Positions 23,682-32,122 of a stretch of 64,000 nt of DNA are shown piece after piece. Within the stretch, counting starts at the first letter, position 1. Each line of letters begins with the position of its first letter. The notes beneath the pieces are model-generated. The model saw nothing but the letters and a program-made list of their open reading frames with translations, made no database searches and was not told the origin of the DNA. The stretch comes from Rhodobacter sp. NTK016B (lineage in GTDB: Bacteria; Pseudomonadota; Alphaproteobacteria; Rhodobacterales; Rhodobacteraceae). Location: positions 248,001-312,000 of the forward strand of contig NZ_JAFKOK010000003.1 of the NCBI RefSeq assembly GCF_017303295.1, in the 5' to 3' direction. The position numbers and the translations under genes are program-made.

Positions 23682-24878
23682 ATGCGCGACGACCCCGAAC
23701 AACCCGACCCCGAACAACCCGACCTCGTGCGCCCGGTCATATCGGGTGCGGTCCCGCCGGTTTTCATCGGCTCCGAGATCTACCGCGCCACACCTTTCGC
23801 CCGCCATCATCCGCTGTCGATTCCGCGTGTCTCGACGGTGATGGATCTTGCCCGCGCGCTGAGCTGGTTGCCGCGTGAGCGGTTCATCACCTCGCCCCGC
23901 GCCCGCGCTCCGGCTTTGTCGGCGTTCCACAGCCCCGCTTATCTCGAGGTGCTTCAGCGGGCGGAGGCCACGGGTGACGTGTCGGAGGCCGAGCGCGAAC
24001 GCCATGGCCTGGGCACGTTGTCCAACCCGATCCATCCGCTGATGTTCAAACGCCCCGCCACCAGCGCCGGGGGCGCGCTGCTGGCTGCCGAACGGGTGCG
24101 CCATGGCGGGGTGGCGCATGTCCCGGGGGCGGGCACGCATCACGCCATGGCCGACCGTGCGGGGGGATTTTGCTATCTCAACGATCCGGTGCTGACGATC
24201 CTGCATCTGCGGCGGCTGGGTCTGAAACGCGTGGCCTATGTCGATATCGACGCGCATCATTGCGACGGTGTGCAGGCGGGGCTGGCGGGGGCGTCGGGCG
24301 TGATGCTGATCTCGGTGCACGAGGCCGCGCGTTGGCCGTTCACCGGGGCGCTGCAGGATGAGGGCGGGGGCAATTGCCTGAACCTGCCCGTGCCGCGCGA
24401 TTTCAACGATACCGAGATGGATCATGTGCGCGAGCGTCTGATCCTGCCCGCGCTCGAGGCATTCGCGCCCGAGGCGATCGTTCTGCAATGCGGCGCCGAT
24501 GCGGTGACCGAAGACCCGCTCAGCCGTCTCGCGCTGTCGAACAACGCCCATGTCGCGGTGCTGCGCGCGCTCAGGCGCATGACCGAGCGGCTGATCGTCA
24601 CCGGCGGTGGCGGCTATAACCCGTGGTCGGTCGCGCGCTGCTGGACGCGGATCTGGGGTGAGATCGCGGGGCAGGCCATCCCCGACCGGCTGCCGGCTGA
24701 GGCGCAGGAGATCCTCGACGCGCTGGTATGGCCGGGCCGGGCGGCGGGCCGGAACCCGCCGCGCCATTGGTTCGACACGCTGACCGACCCGCCGCGCCCC
24801 GGAGAGCTGAGGCCCGAGGTCACGGCAGGGGTCGACACGTTGCGCGCCCGGCTGCCCGCTGTCGCGCGGCTGCCGTAG
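23682..24878 (+). CDS. histone-deacetylase-family (AcuC/Hdac-like) amidohydrolase
   Basis: The 398-residue zinc hydrolase has the arginase/deacetylase-fold motifs PGAGTHHAMADRAGGFCYLND, YVDIDAHHCDGVQ (zinc ligands Asp and His), LQCGADAVTEDPLSRL (third ligand Asp) and VTGGGGYNPWSVAR. Bacterial homologues deacetylate acetyl-lysine (AcuC) or acetylpolyamines. The N-terminus has a short tandem repeat DPEQPDPEQPD encoded by repeated CGACCCCGAACAAC units. Monocistronic; the substrate cannot be told from sequence. Confidence 0.92.
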   Translation: MRDDPEQPDPEQPDLVRPVISGAVPPVFIGSEIYRATPFARHHPLSIPRVSTVMDLARALSWLPRERFITSPRARAPALSAFHSPAYLEVLQRAEATGDVSEAERERHGLGTLSNPIHPLMFKRPATSAGGALLAAERVRHGGVAHVPGAGTHHAMADRAGGFCYLNDPVLTILHLRRLGLKRVAYVDIDAHHCDGVQAGLAGASGVMLISVHEAARWPFTGALQDEGGGNCLNLPVPRDFNDTEMDHVRERLILPALEAFAPEAIVLQCGADAVTEDPLSRLALSNNAHVAVLRALRRMTERLIVTGGGGYNPWSVARCWTRIWGEIAGQAIPDRLPAEAQEILDALVWPGRAAGRNPPRHWFDTLTDPPRPGELRPEVTAGVDTLRARLPAVARLP

Positions 24879-24890
24879 CGTGGGGCGCGG

Positions 24891-24983
24891 TCAGACGGGG
24901 TGCAGGACCAGCGTGGTCACGGCATAGATCATGAAGGCCGCGATTGCTGCCAGAAACAGGGTCAGGGTGGGATAACGGAACAT
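24891..24983 (-). CDS. 30-residue single-pass membrane microprotein
   Basis: A short frame starts at ATG 24983 with GAGG five bases upstream and ends in TGA at 24891. It reads MFRYPTLTLFLAAIAAF, then MIYAVTTLVLHPV: one transmembrane helix with short ends. It lies 24 bases downstream of the 25008 gene on the same strand, so is probably in its operon. The clear ribosome site and perfect membrane character support it, but no family is recognised. Confidence 0.6.
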   Translation of the reverse strand: MFRYPTLTLFLAAIAAFMIYAVTTLVLHPV

Positions 24984-25007
24984 GGGATCCTCGCTTTGTC
25001 GAAAATG

Positions 25008-25409
25008 TCAGACGGGGGCGACGATCAGCTCCGGCGGGCCGCGCGGATGCGGACGGGTGAGGGGCGCAAAGCCCGAGGGACGCGTCACAACGCGCCAGAG
25101 CACCTTGCCCGACGCGACCGGCGGGACCGTCAGGCGCGGCAGGGCGGGAAGTGCTGCATCGGTACCAAGATCGGATAAGGGGGGAAGCGGCACGGTGCGG
25201 TCGCTGGCCAGCGCCTCGGCCGTGCGCGGCTCAATCAGGACCAGAACGCGCTCGGCGCCTTCGTCCTGCACCAGCGCCTGTGCCACGGGGCCGAAGGCAA
25301 GCAGCCCGGCCAGAAACGCAACGGCCAGCATCCCGCCCCGACGCCTGAAGGCGCGCAACAGGCCCCCAACGGCCACAAACAGGAAAAGACGCAGGATGCG
25401 CGTCATCAT
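25008..25409 (-). CDS. membrane-anchored hypothetical protein
   Basis: The 133-residue protein has hydrophobic N-terminal stretches (ILRLFLFVAVGGLL and GGMLAVAFLAGLLAFGPVAQAL), then a proline-rich periplasmic region PLPPLSDLGTDAALPALPRL and a C-terminal PPELIVAPV. No domain recognised. It is followed by a 30-residue membrane microprotein on the same strand. Start could be either of two consecutive ATGs. Confidence 0.55.
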   Translation of the reverse strand: MMTRILRLFLFVAVGGLLRAFRRRGGMLAVAFLAGLLAFGPVAQALVQDEGAERVLVLIEPRTAEALASDRTVPLPPLSDLGTDAALPALPRLTVPPVASGKVLWRVVTRPSGFAPLTRPHPRGPPELIVAPV

Positions 25410-25518
25410 GGCTCAGCTTTCGCGCCGATTCGACAGAAGACGACATTGCCCCGGACGGGGACGAAATCAAGCACGCGTGCAGCCGATCCGCGTCAGAACG
25501 GTCAGAAAGGTGTGATCC

Positions 25519-26115
25519 ATGCGCCAGAACCGCGTCGATCCCGAGGGTCAGCTTCACGCTGTGCCGCAGCGCATGGGCTGGATGGGCAATCGCGGTTGCC
25601 TGCATGATGGGGCGGAACAGATCCGCCATCACCACCGGGGCCTCCGCTGGATCACCTGCGTGACCGAGTTCCGGGGACGGTGGCGCGCGCCGATGCCCGA
25701 AGGGCGCTACACCGCGCTGTTCTTTCTTGACGAGGCCACCGCCTATGCCGCCGGTCATCGCCCCTGCGCCGAATGCCGCCATGCCGACTGGAAGCGGTTC
25801 CGCGCGCTGTGGGCCAACAGCTTCGGCGACATGCGGGCCGACGCCATCGACGCGGCCCTGCACAAGGCACGGTGGGATGGCAGGGGCAGGGTGCTTGCGC
25901 CTATGGACCCGGCGCAGGTGCCGCCCGGCGCGATGATCCGCGACGCGGGCGGGCCGGTGCTGCGAACACCGGCGGGCTGGGCGCGCTGGTCCTTCGACGG
26001 CTATCAGCCCGCGCTCATGCTGAAAGGTCCCGTGATACTGTTGACGCCCGCGCCGCTCGCGCATCTGATGGCGCGGGGATTGCCGGTGCAGATCGACGCG
26101 ACGGCGCTGGGGTGA
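25519..26115 (+). CDS. conserved hypothetical protein with HRPCAECR motif
   Basis: The 198-residue soluble protein contains AAGHRPCAECRHADWKRF at about 75-92, a Cys-x2-Cys motif reminiscent of the metal-binding turn of Ada-type or zinc-ribbon domains. It also has FFLDEATAYA and WSFDGYQPAL segments. I recognise no characterised family. It lies 63 bases upstream of the PLP decarboxylase gene in the same direction. Confidence 0.6.
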   Translation: MRQNRVDPEGQLHAVPQRMGWMGNRGCLHDGAEQIRHHHRGLRWITCVTEFRGRWRAPMPEGRYTALFFLDEATAYAAGHRPCAECRHADWKRFRALWANSFGDMRADAIDAALHKARWDGRGRVLAPMDPAQVPPGAMIRDAGGPVLRTPAGWARWSFDGYQPALMLKGPVILLTPAPLAHLMARGLPVQIDATALG

Positions 26116-26178
26116 TTTGCTTGCTTTGTTCAGTATTTTCTGTTTCTGTCCGGGCAAACGGCTGAGGGAGGCACCACG

Positions 26179-27588
26179 ATGACCGAGAAACCCGTGATGG
26201 ACTGGGAGGAATTCGCCCGCCTCGGTGCCGATATCGCCGCCTGGGGGGCCGCGTATCACCGCTCGCTACCCGACCGTCCGGTCCGCGCGCCGCTAACCCC
26301 CGGTGCCATCGCCGCGCAATTCCCCAAGGCGCCGCCCGAAACGGGGCAGGGGCTGGATGGGATCCTGTCGGAACTCGATGAAAAGGTCGTGCCGGGGCTG
26401 ACCCATTGGCAGCATCCGCGCTTCTTTGCCTATTTCCCCTCGAACGCGACGCCCGCGTCGATGCTCGCCGATTTCGCGGCCTCGATCATGGCGCAGCAAT
26501 GCATGCTCTGGCAGACCTCTCCCGCCGGGACCGAGATCGAGACGCTGATGCTCGACTGGCTGCGGCAGGGGCTGGGCCTGCCCGAAGGGTTTCACGGTGT
26601 CATTCAGGACAGCGCCTCGTCCGCGACGCTGGCGGCGGTGCTGACGATGCGCGAGCGCGCGCTCGACTGGGCCGGGAACGCGAAGGGCCTGAGCGGACAG
26701 CCCCGGCTGCGGATCTATGCCTCGAGCGAGGTTCATACCTCGGTCGACCGCGCGATCTGGGTCGCGGGGATCGGGGCCGAGAACCTCGTGCGGATCCCGA
26801 CGCAGGGGCCGCTCAGGGCGATGGACCCCGATGCCCTGAGGGCACAGATCGCCAGCGACCGGGCGGCAGGATACGTGCCCGCCGGAATAGTGGCCTGCAC
26901 GGGGGGCACCGGAACCGGCGCCTGCGACAGGCTGACCGAGGTGCTGACCATCGCGCGGGATGAGGGGCTGTATTCCCATGTCGATGCCGCCTGGGCCGGG
27001 GCGGCGATGCTGTGCCCCGAATTCCGCAATCTCTGGGCCGGGATCGAGCAGGCGGATTCGCTGGTGCTGAACCCGCATAAATGGATGGGCGTACAGTTCG
27101 ACTTTTCGGCCCATTACCTGAAGGATCCGGCCGCGCTGACAAAGACACTGGCGATCCAGCCCGAATACCTGAAGACCCATGGCAAGGACGGCATCGTCAA
27201 TTACTCGGAATGGTCGGTGCCGCTGGGCCGTCGGTTCCGTGCGCTGAAGCTGTGGTTCGTGCTCAGGGCCTACGGGCTGGACGGGCTGCGCGCGGTGATG
27301 CGCGACCATGTGCGCTGGTCCGGCGATCTTGCCGAAACCCTGCGCGCTGATCCGCGTTTCGAGATCGTCACCGAGCCCGTGCTGGCGCTGTTCACGCTGG
27401 CGCTGAAAGGGGCGTCGGACGAGGACATGATCGCCTTCGTCAACCGCGTGAACGAGGACGGGAGGATCTATGTCACGCAGGGACGCACGCAGGGACGGAT
27501 CGTCATGCGCTTCACGGTCGGCAGTTTCGCCTGTACCGAGAAGGATGTGCGCCTTGCGGGGGACGTGTTGAAGGAACTGGCAGGCTGA
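26179..27588 (+). CDS. group II PLP-dependent (aromatic) amino acid decarboxylase
   Basis: The 469-residue enzyme matches the DDC/tyrosine-tryptophan decarboxylase family: HPRFFAYFPSNATPASMLADF at the substrate entry, QDSASSATLAAVLTMRE (PLP phosphate site), HVDAAWAGAA and the Schiff-base lysine Lys301 in NPHKWMGV. The product would be an aromatic or related amine plus CO2. A strong GAGGGAGG site precedes the ATG. Substrate specificity cannot be assigned. The following aldolase gene may be co-transcribed, but a hairpin repeat lies between. Confidence 0.92.
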   Translation: MTEKPVMDWEEFARLGADIAAWGAAYHRSLPDRPVRAPLTPGAIAAQFPKAPPETGQGLDGILSELDEKVVPGLTHWQHPRFFAYFPSNATPASMLADFAASIMAQQCMLWQTSPAGTEIETLMLDWLRQGLGLPEGFHGVIQDSASSATLAAVLTMRERALDWAGNAKGLSGQPRLRIYASSEVHTSVDRAIWVAGIGAENLVRIPTQGPLRAMDPDALRAQIASDRAAGYVPAGIVACTGGTGTGACDRLTEVLTIARDEGLYSHVDAAWAGAAMLCPEFRNLWAGIEQADSLVLNPHKWMGVQFDFSAHYLKDPAALTKTLAIQPEYLKTHGKDGIVNYSEWSVPLGRRFRALKLWFVLRAYGLDGLRAVMRDHVRWSGDLAETLRADPRFEIVTEPVLALFTLALKGASDEDMIAFVNRVNEDGRIYVTQGRTQGRIVMRFTVGSFACTEKDVRLAGDVLKELAG

Positions 27589-27604
27589 GGCGCTTGCGGC
27601 ACGG

Positions 27605-27651
27605 TTGGGGGCGCTGCCCCCAAACCCCCGGAGTATTTGCGACAAAGTGAA
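27605..27651 (+). repeat. hairpin + GAGTATTTGC intergenic repeat, copy 1
   Basis: A perfect hairpin TTGGGGGC-GCT-GCCCCCAA (27605-27623) is followed by CCCCCGGAGTATTTGCGACA then AAGTGAA. The same composite occurs at 33556-33625 and 58611-58662, and the distal part alone at 36929-36954. Here it directly follows a gene end and may act as terminator. Confidence 0.7.
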
Positions 27652-27661
27652 AGGGAAGATC

Positions 27662-28426
27662 GTGGAGATCGAGAGAAACGCGTTCAAGGCAGCTTTGGCC
27701 GCGGGCGAGACGCAGATCGGCTGCTGGGTCGGGCTGGCGGATGGCTATGCCGCCGAAATCGCGGGCGAGGCGGGGTTCGACTGGCTGCTGATCGACGGCG
27801 AGCACGCGCCCAACGACATCCGCTCGATGCGCGAACAGCTTGCGGCGCTGGGCCGCTCGGCCTCGCATCCGGTGGTTCGGGTGCCGATCGGCGAGACATG
27901 GATCATCAAGCAGGTGCTCGATATCGGCGCGCAGACCGTGCTGGTGCCGATGGTGGAATCGGGCGCGCAGGCGGCCGAACTCGTTCGCGCCATGCGCTAT
28001 CCGCCGGATGGGGTGCGCGGTGTCGGCGCGGCCTTGGCGCGGGCCTCGCATTTTTCGGGTGTGGCGGATTACGTCAACAAGGCCGATGCCGAGACCTGTC
28101 TTCTGGTGCAGGTGGAAAACCGGGCGGGCATGGCGGCGCTGGACGATATTCTTTCGGTCGAGGGCGTCGACGGTGTGTTCATCGGCCCTGCCGATCTGTC
28201 GGCGGATATGGGCTTTCGCGGCAATCCCGGCGCGCCCGAGGTGCAAAGCGCGATTGCCGATGCGATCCGGCGTATCCGTGCGGCGGGCAAGGCCCCCGGT
28301 ATCCTGACTTCGAACGAAGCGCAGGCGCGCGAATGGATCGATATGGGCGTCACGTTCTGCGCGGTGGGCATCGACGTTCTGGTGCTGGCCAACGGGCTGC
28401 GCGCGCTGGCCGCCAAGTTCCGCTGA
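27662..28426 (+). CDS. HpcH/HpaI-family aldolase
   Basis: The 254-residue class II pyruvate aldolase has GCWVGLADGYAAEIAGEAGFDWLLIDGEHAP, with the metal and pyruvate sites. LVPMVESGAQA, LLVQVENRAGM (metal Glu) and VDGVFIGPADLSADMG follow, as in 4-hydroxy-2-oxoheptanedioate aldolases. It cleaves or forms 2-keto-3-deoxy acids using pyruvate. GTG at 27662 is selected: AAGGGAAG lies just upstream and a start at 27605 would translate through the intergenic repeat. The EEP nuclease gene begins seven bases after its stop. Confidence 0.9.
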   Translation: MEIERNAFKAALAAGETQIGCWVGLADGYAAEIAGEAGFDWLLIDGEHAPNDIRSMREQLAALGRSASHPVVRVPIGETWIIKQVLDIGAQTVLVPMVESGAQAAELVRAMRYPPDGVRGVGAALARASHFSGVADYVNKADAETCLLVQVENRAGMAALDDILSVEGVDGVFIGPADLSADMGFRGNPGAPEVQSAIADAIRRIRAAGKAPGILTSNEAQAREWIDMGVTFCAVGIDVLVLANGLRALAAKFR

Positions 28427-28433
28427 CGCCCGA

Positions 28434-29330
28434 ATGCGGGTTCTGACCTTCAACGTCCAGAACCTGCGCCTGCGCCGTCCCGACGGGCGCGAACGGCTCG
28501 ACGGGGCGCGCGACGGCGAGGACGGGGCGGATCCGCTCGATTACGCGGATCGGCGCCTGACCGCAGAGGTGCTGGCGCGGGCCGATGCCGATTTCTGCGC
28601 GTTGCAGGAGGTCTTCGACCGCGACACGCTGGATTATTTCCACGACCATTTGCTGCGCGCGACAGGGGCCACGCCATGGCCGTACCGTGCCTGTCTGTCG
28701 GGCAATGACGGCGGCGGGCGCGATCTGGCGGCGATGGCGCGGCGACCCTTCGCCGCACGTAGCGATGCGCGGCTTCTGCCCGGCGATCTGGGGTTGCAGG
28801 GCCTGCCGGGTGCCCGCGCCGATCTGCCGGTCTTCAGCCGCGATCTGCTGGAGGTGGGGCTGGGGGCGCTCAGCCTGTACGTGGTGCATCTGAAAGCGCC
28901 GTGGCCCGACCCCGAAGCCGCGTGGCAGCGCCGCCGCGTCGAGGCGCTGGCGGTGCGCCGGGTGATCGAGGCGCGGCATCCGGACCCGGGCGCGTTGTGG
29001 CTGGTGCTGGGCGATCTCAACGATCCGAGGCGCGACCCTGAGCGCGCGGTGGCGCCGCTGCTGGCGCCGTTCGGCGTGGATCTGACCGAGCGGATGCCCG
29101 AGGCCGAGCGCTGGACATGGTGGCAGGACGACCATCATCGGGGTTGCCCGGACGCGATGATCGCCTCGCCCGCTCTGGCCGCGCGCTGGCCCGGCGCGGT
29201 GCCGCGCGCGATCCGGGCGGGGCTGAGCCGCGAGGCCGGGGGCCGCCAGCCCCGGCTTGAGGATGTGGGCGCGCTCAGGCCCCGCGCCAGCGATCACGCG
29301 GCGCTGGTGCTCGATCTCGACGGCCTGTGA
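28434..29330 (+). CDS. endonuclease/exonuclease/phosphatase (EEP) family protein
   Basis: The 298-residue protein has the EEP metal-site motifs LTFNVQNLRLR, FCALQEVFDRDT, LYVVHLKAPW, LVLGDLNDPRRDP and the terminal ASDHAALVLD. These fit a Mg-dependent phosphodiesterase or phosphatase acting on nucleic acid or a phosphoester. No signal peptide is present. It starts seven bases after the aldolase stop and is probably in its operon. Confidence 0.88.
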   Translation: MRVLTFNVQNLRLRRPDGRERLDGARDGEDGADPLDYADRRLTAEVLARADADFCALQEVFDRDTLDYFHDHLLRATGATPWPYRACLSGNDGGGRDLAAMARRPFAARSDARLLPGDLGLQGLPGARADLPVFSRDLLEVGLGALSLYVVHLKAPWPDPEAAWQRRRVEALAVRRVIEARHPDPGALWLVLGDLNDPRRDPERAVAPLLAPFGVDLTERMPEAERWTWWQDDHHRGCPDAMIASPALAARWPGAVPRAIRAGLSREAGGRQPRLEDVGALRPRASDHAALVLDLDGL

Positions 29331-29380
29331 CGGATAGGGGGCCGGGAAAGCGCGTCGGGGGTGATACACGTCTGACGCGA

Positions 29381-29398
29381 CCGTCATCGTTCTGTTAC
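29381..29398 (+). promoter_or_regulatory. Pho box upstream of phoR
   Basis: CCGTCAT-CGTT-CTGTTAC matches the two seven-base direct repeats (CTGTCAT-N4-CTGTCAT) bound by phosphorylated PhoB. It lies about 100 bases ahead of phoR, so the operon is probably autoinduced by phosphate starvation. Confidence 0.8.
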
Positions 29399-29499
29399 AA
29401 AGGCCTGCGAGAAGCCACCAAGCAAGTCCAGAACAGACCCCCGATCTACCTCTATTCACGCCGCCAAGGCCCACTCAAAGCCCCGCTCAAAGTCCAGAC

Positions 29500-30570
29500 A
29501 TGACCGCCGACCTCGCCTCTTGCGGCGCCCTTCTTGACGCGCTTTCCGACCCCGCGATCCTTGTGGGGCCGGAGCGGCGCATCCTGCTGGCCAACCCGGC
29601 GGCGCGCGAACTGTTCTCGGCCCCGCTGACCGGCGCGCTGGCCTTCAGCTATATCCGTCAGCCCGAACCGGCGGCGGCGCTGGAAAAGGCGTTGTCGGCG
29701 CTGTCGCAGCCCGGCGTTCCGGCTGTGCCGCTGGAGGCGCGGATGATCCAGACCTCGCCCACCCGCGACACGGTGCTGCGTGTACAAGCCGCGCCGATCG
29801 TGGCCGAGGGCGTGCATCCCGGCGTGCTGGTCACGCTGCGCGATATCAGCCATGTCGAAGAGGCCGAGCAGCAGCGGCGCGATTTCGTCGCCAATGTCAG
29901 CCACGAGATGCGCTCGCCGCTGACCGTGCTGGCGGGCTTCATTGAAACGCTCAAGGGGCCGGCGCGCGAAGATCCTGTCGCGACAGGGAATTTTCTCGAC
30001 ATCATGGAGCGCGAGGCGCAGCGCATGACTCGGCTGGTCAGCGATCTCTTGTCACTCAGCCGGGTCGAGGGCGAAGAACGCGTGCGACCGCGCGACCGCG
30101 TGTCGATGAGTGAAGTGCTGCGCGCCACGCTAGCCGCGCTGCGTCCGCAATTCGAAGATGCCGGAGTGCGCGTCGATTTCACCGATCTGCCCGACGCCCC
30201 GACCATCGCCGGCGACCGCGATCAATTGGTGCAGGTTTTCCGCAACCTCGTCGAGAACGCGCTGAAATACGGCGGTTCGGGCGGGCACGTCGAAGTGGTG
30301 ATGCGGCTCATCGAACAGATGCCGGGTTTTACCGGGCCGGTCATCAAGGTTGATGTGCGCGATTTCGGCGACGGGATCGACGCCATTCACCTGCCGCGCC
30401 TGACCGAGCGGTTCTATCGCGTCGACGGCCACCGCTCGCGCGCGATGGGGGGGACCGGGCTGGGCCTTGCCATCGTCAAGCATATCGTCAACCGCCACCG
30501 GGGCCGTTTCGCCATCCGCTCGACGCGGGGCGAGGGCTCGACCTTTTCCGTCACGCTGCCGCTGGGCTGA
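29500..30570 (+). CDS. phoR: phosphate regulon sensor histidine kinase PhoR
   Basis: The 356-residue kinase has an N-terminal PAS-like domain (ILVGPERRILLANPAARELF), a HisKA domain with phospho-accepting His135 (FVANVSHEMRSPL) and a HATPase domain (NLVENALKYGGSG, DFGDGID, GGTGLGLAIVKHIV). No transmembrane helix is present, unlike E. coli PhoR. It senses phosphate status through PhoU and phosphorylates PhoB, encoded two genes downstream. A Pho box precedes it. Confidence 0.92.
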   Translation: MTADLASCGALLDALSDPAILVGPERRILLANPAARELFSAPLTGALAFSYIRQPEPAAALEKALSALSQPGVPAVPLEARMIQTSPTRDTVLRVQAAPIVAEGVHPGVLVTLRDISHVEEAEQQRRDFVANVSHEMRSPLTVLAGFIETLKGPAREDPVATGNFLDIMEREAQRMTRLVSDLLSLSRVEGEERVRPRDRVSMSEVLRATLAALRPQFEDAGVRVDFTDLPDAPTIAGDRDQLVQVFRNLVENALKYGGSGGHVEVVMRLIEQMPGFTGPVIKVDVRDFGDGIDAIHLPRLTERFYRVDGHRSRAMGGTGLGLAIVKHIVNRHRGRFAIRSTRGEGSTFSVTLPLG

Positions 30571-30661
30571 TGACGGCCCTTTGAAACCCGCGCGCCGCCT
30601 CCGGCGTCAACGAAGTGTCACAATGCGCCGCTATGGTGCCCGAGAAACAACGAGACCTGCC

Positions 30662-31372
30662 ATGACCCGCGTTCACATCGATTCTACCTTCGACCAAGAC
30701 CTCGAACAGATCCGCGAGCTGATGCTTGCGATGGGCGGCCGCGTCGAAGAGGCGATCACCCTCTCGGCCAAGGCCCTGGAAGAGCGCGACGAGGATCTCG
30801 CGCAAAACGTGGTCGAGGGCGATCACGCCGTCGACCGGTTGGAAGAGGAAATCGACCAGAATGTCGTGCGTCTTCTCGCCTTGCGCCAGCCGCAGGCGGG
30901 CGACCTGCGCGCGGTGATCGCGGTGATGAAGATGGCTGCCGATCTGGAGCGGCTGGGCGATTACGCCAAGAACATGGCCAAGCGCGTCTCCGTGCTGTCC
31001 GCCGGGCCGCAGATCGAGGGCGCGGGCTCGTCCATCCGCCGTCAGGCGCGGCAGGTGGGGCAGATGCTCAAGGATATGCTCGACGCCTTTGCCCGGCTCG
31101 ATGTCGATCTGGCGCAGGATGTGATCCACCGCGATGTCGAGGTCGATCACATGACCAACGCGCTGTTTCGCGAATTCATCACCCACATGATGGAAGACCC
31201 GCGCAACATCTCGGCCTGCCTGCATTACACTTTCATCGCCAAGAATGTCGAACGGATGGGCGATCTGGTCACCGGCGGGGCCGAGCAGGTGATTTTCCTC
31301 GCCACCGGCGAGCGCGTGGGCGACCGTCCCAAGGGCGACAGCACCGCCACCATCGACATGAAGCCCGAGTGA
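30662..31372 (+). CDS. phoU: phosphate signalling protein PhoU
   Basis: The 236-residue protein consists of two PhoU three-helix repeats with the conserved metal-binding signatures (EEEIDQNVVRLLALRQP, MKMAADLERLGDYAKNMAKR, and YTFIAKNVERMGDLVTGGAE in the second half). It inhibits PhoR when phosphate is abundant. ATG 30662 begins TRVHIDSTFDQDLEQI, the normal PhoU start; an in-frame start 65 codons earlier would run through the phoR end. Usually pstSCAB lie between phoR and phoU; here only 91 non-coding bases do. Confidence 0.93.
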   Translation: MTRVHIDSTFDQDLEQIRELMLAMGGRVEEAITLSAKALEERDEDLAQNVVEGDHAVDRLEEEIDQNVVRLLALRQPQAGDLRAVIAVMKMAADLERLGDYAKNMAKRVSVLSAGPQIEGAGSSIRRQARQVGQMLKDMLDAFARLDVDLAQDVIHRDVEVDHMTNALFREFITHMMEDPRNISACLHYTFIAKNVERMGDLVTGGAEQVIFLATGERVGDRPKGDSTATIDMKPE

Positions 31373-32070
31373 TGTTCATGGGTCGCACCGATACGCCCCT
31401 CGTGCTTGTCGTCGATGACGAGCCCGCGCAACGCGCGCTGCTGTCGTACAATCTGGAAGCCGCCGGTTTTCGCGTCGCCACCGCGTCGGACGGGGAAGAA
31501 GCGCTGCTTCTGGTCAGCGAGGAGGCGCCCGACGTCATCCTGCTCGACTGGATGCTGCCGCGCGTCTCGGGGATCGAGGTCTGCCGCCAGCTCAAGGCGC
31601 AGAAGGGCGGCTCGGATGCGGCGATCATCATGGTCTCGGCGCGCTCGGATGAAACCGACCGCGTGCGCGGGCTGGAAACCGGGGCCGACGATTACATCAC
31701 CAAGCCCTATTCGGTGAACGAGCTTCTGGCGCGGGTGCGCGCCAACCTGCGCCGCGTGCGTCCCGCGCGGGCGGGGCAGGTGCTGGAAGTGGGCGATCTG
31801 ACGCTCGACCCCGAAGCGCACCGCGTCCACCGTTCGGGCAGCGAGTTGCATCTGGGCCCGACCGAGTTCCGGCTGTTGTCGGCGCTGATGGAGAAACCGG
31901 GCCGTGTCTGGACGCGCGAGGCCTTGCTCGACCGGGTCTGGGGGCGCGACATCTATGTCGATACCCGCACCGTCGACGTGCATATCGGCCGGCTTCGCAA
32001 GGCGCTGATGGCCAAGGGCGGCGAAGACCCGATCCGCACCGTGCGCGGCGCGGGCTATTCGCTGGATTGA
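31372..32070 (+). CDS. phoB: phosphate response regulator PhoB
   Basis: The OmpR-class regulator has a receiver domain with acidic pocket VVDDE, phospho-acceptor Asp59 (ILLDWMLP) and TKPYS lysine. Its winged-helix output domain contains LHLGPTEFRLLSALMEKPGRV and RTVDVHIGRLRKAL. It activates genes with Pho boxes. Start is ambiguous: GTG 31369, ATG 31372 (overlapping the phoU stop) and ATG 31378 are in frame. Confidence 0.93.
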   Translation: MFMGRTDTPLVLVVDDEPAQRALLSYNLEAAGFRVATASDGEEALLLVSEEAPDVILLDWMLPRVSGIEVCRQLKAQKGGSDAAIIMVSARSDETDRVRGLETGADDYITKPYSVNELLARVRANLRRVRPARAGQVLEVGDLTLDPEAHRVHRSGSELHLGPTEFRLLSALMEKPGRVWTREALLDRVWGRDIYVDTRTVDVHIGRLRKALMAKGGEDPIRTVRGAGYSLD

Positions 32071-32122
32071 CATCCCGGTCCCGGGCCTGTCGGATCGCCG
32101 CATAAGCGACGAGAGGCCCGCC

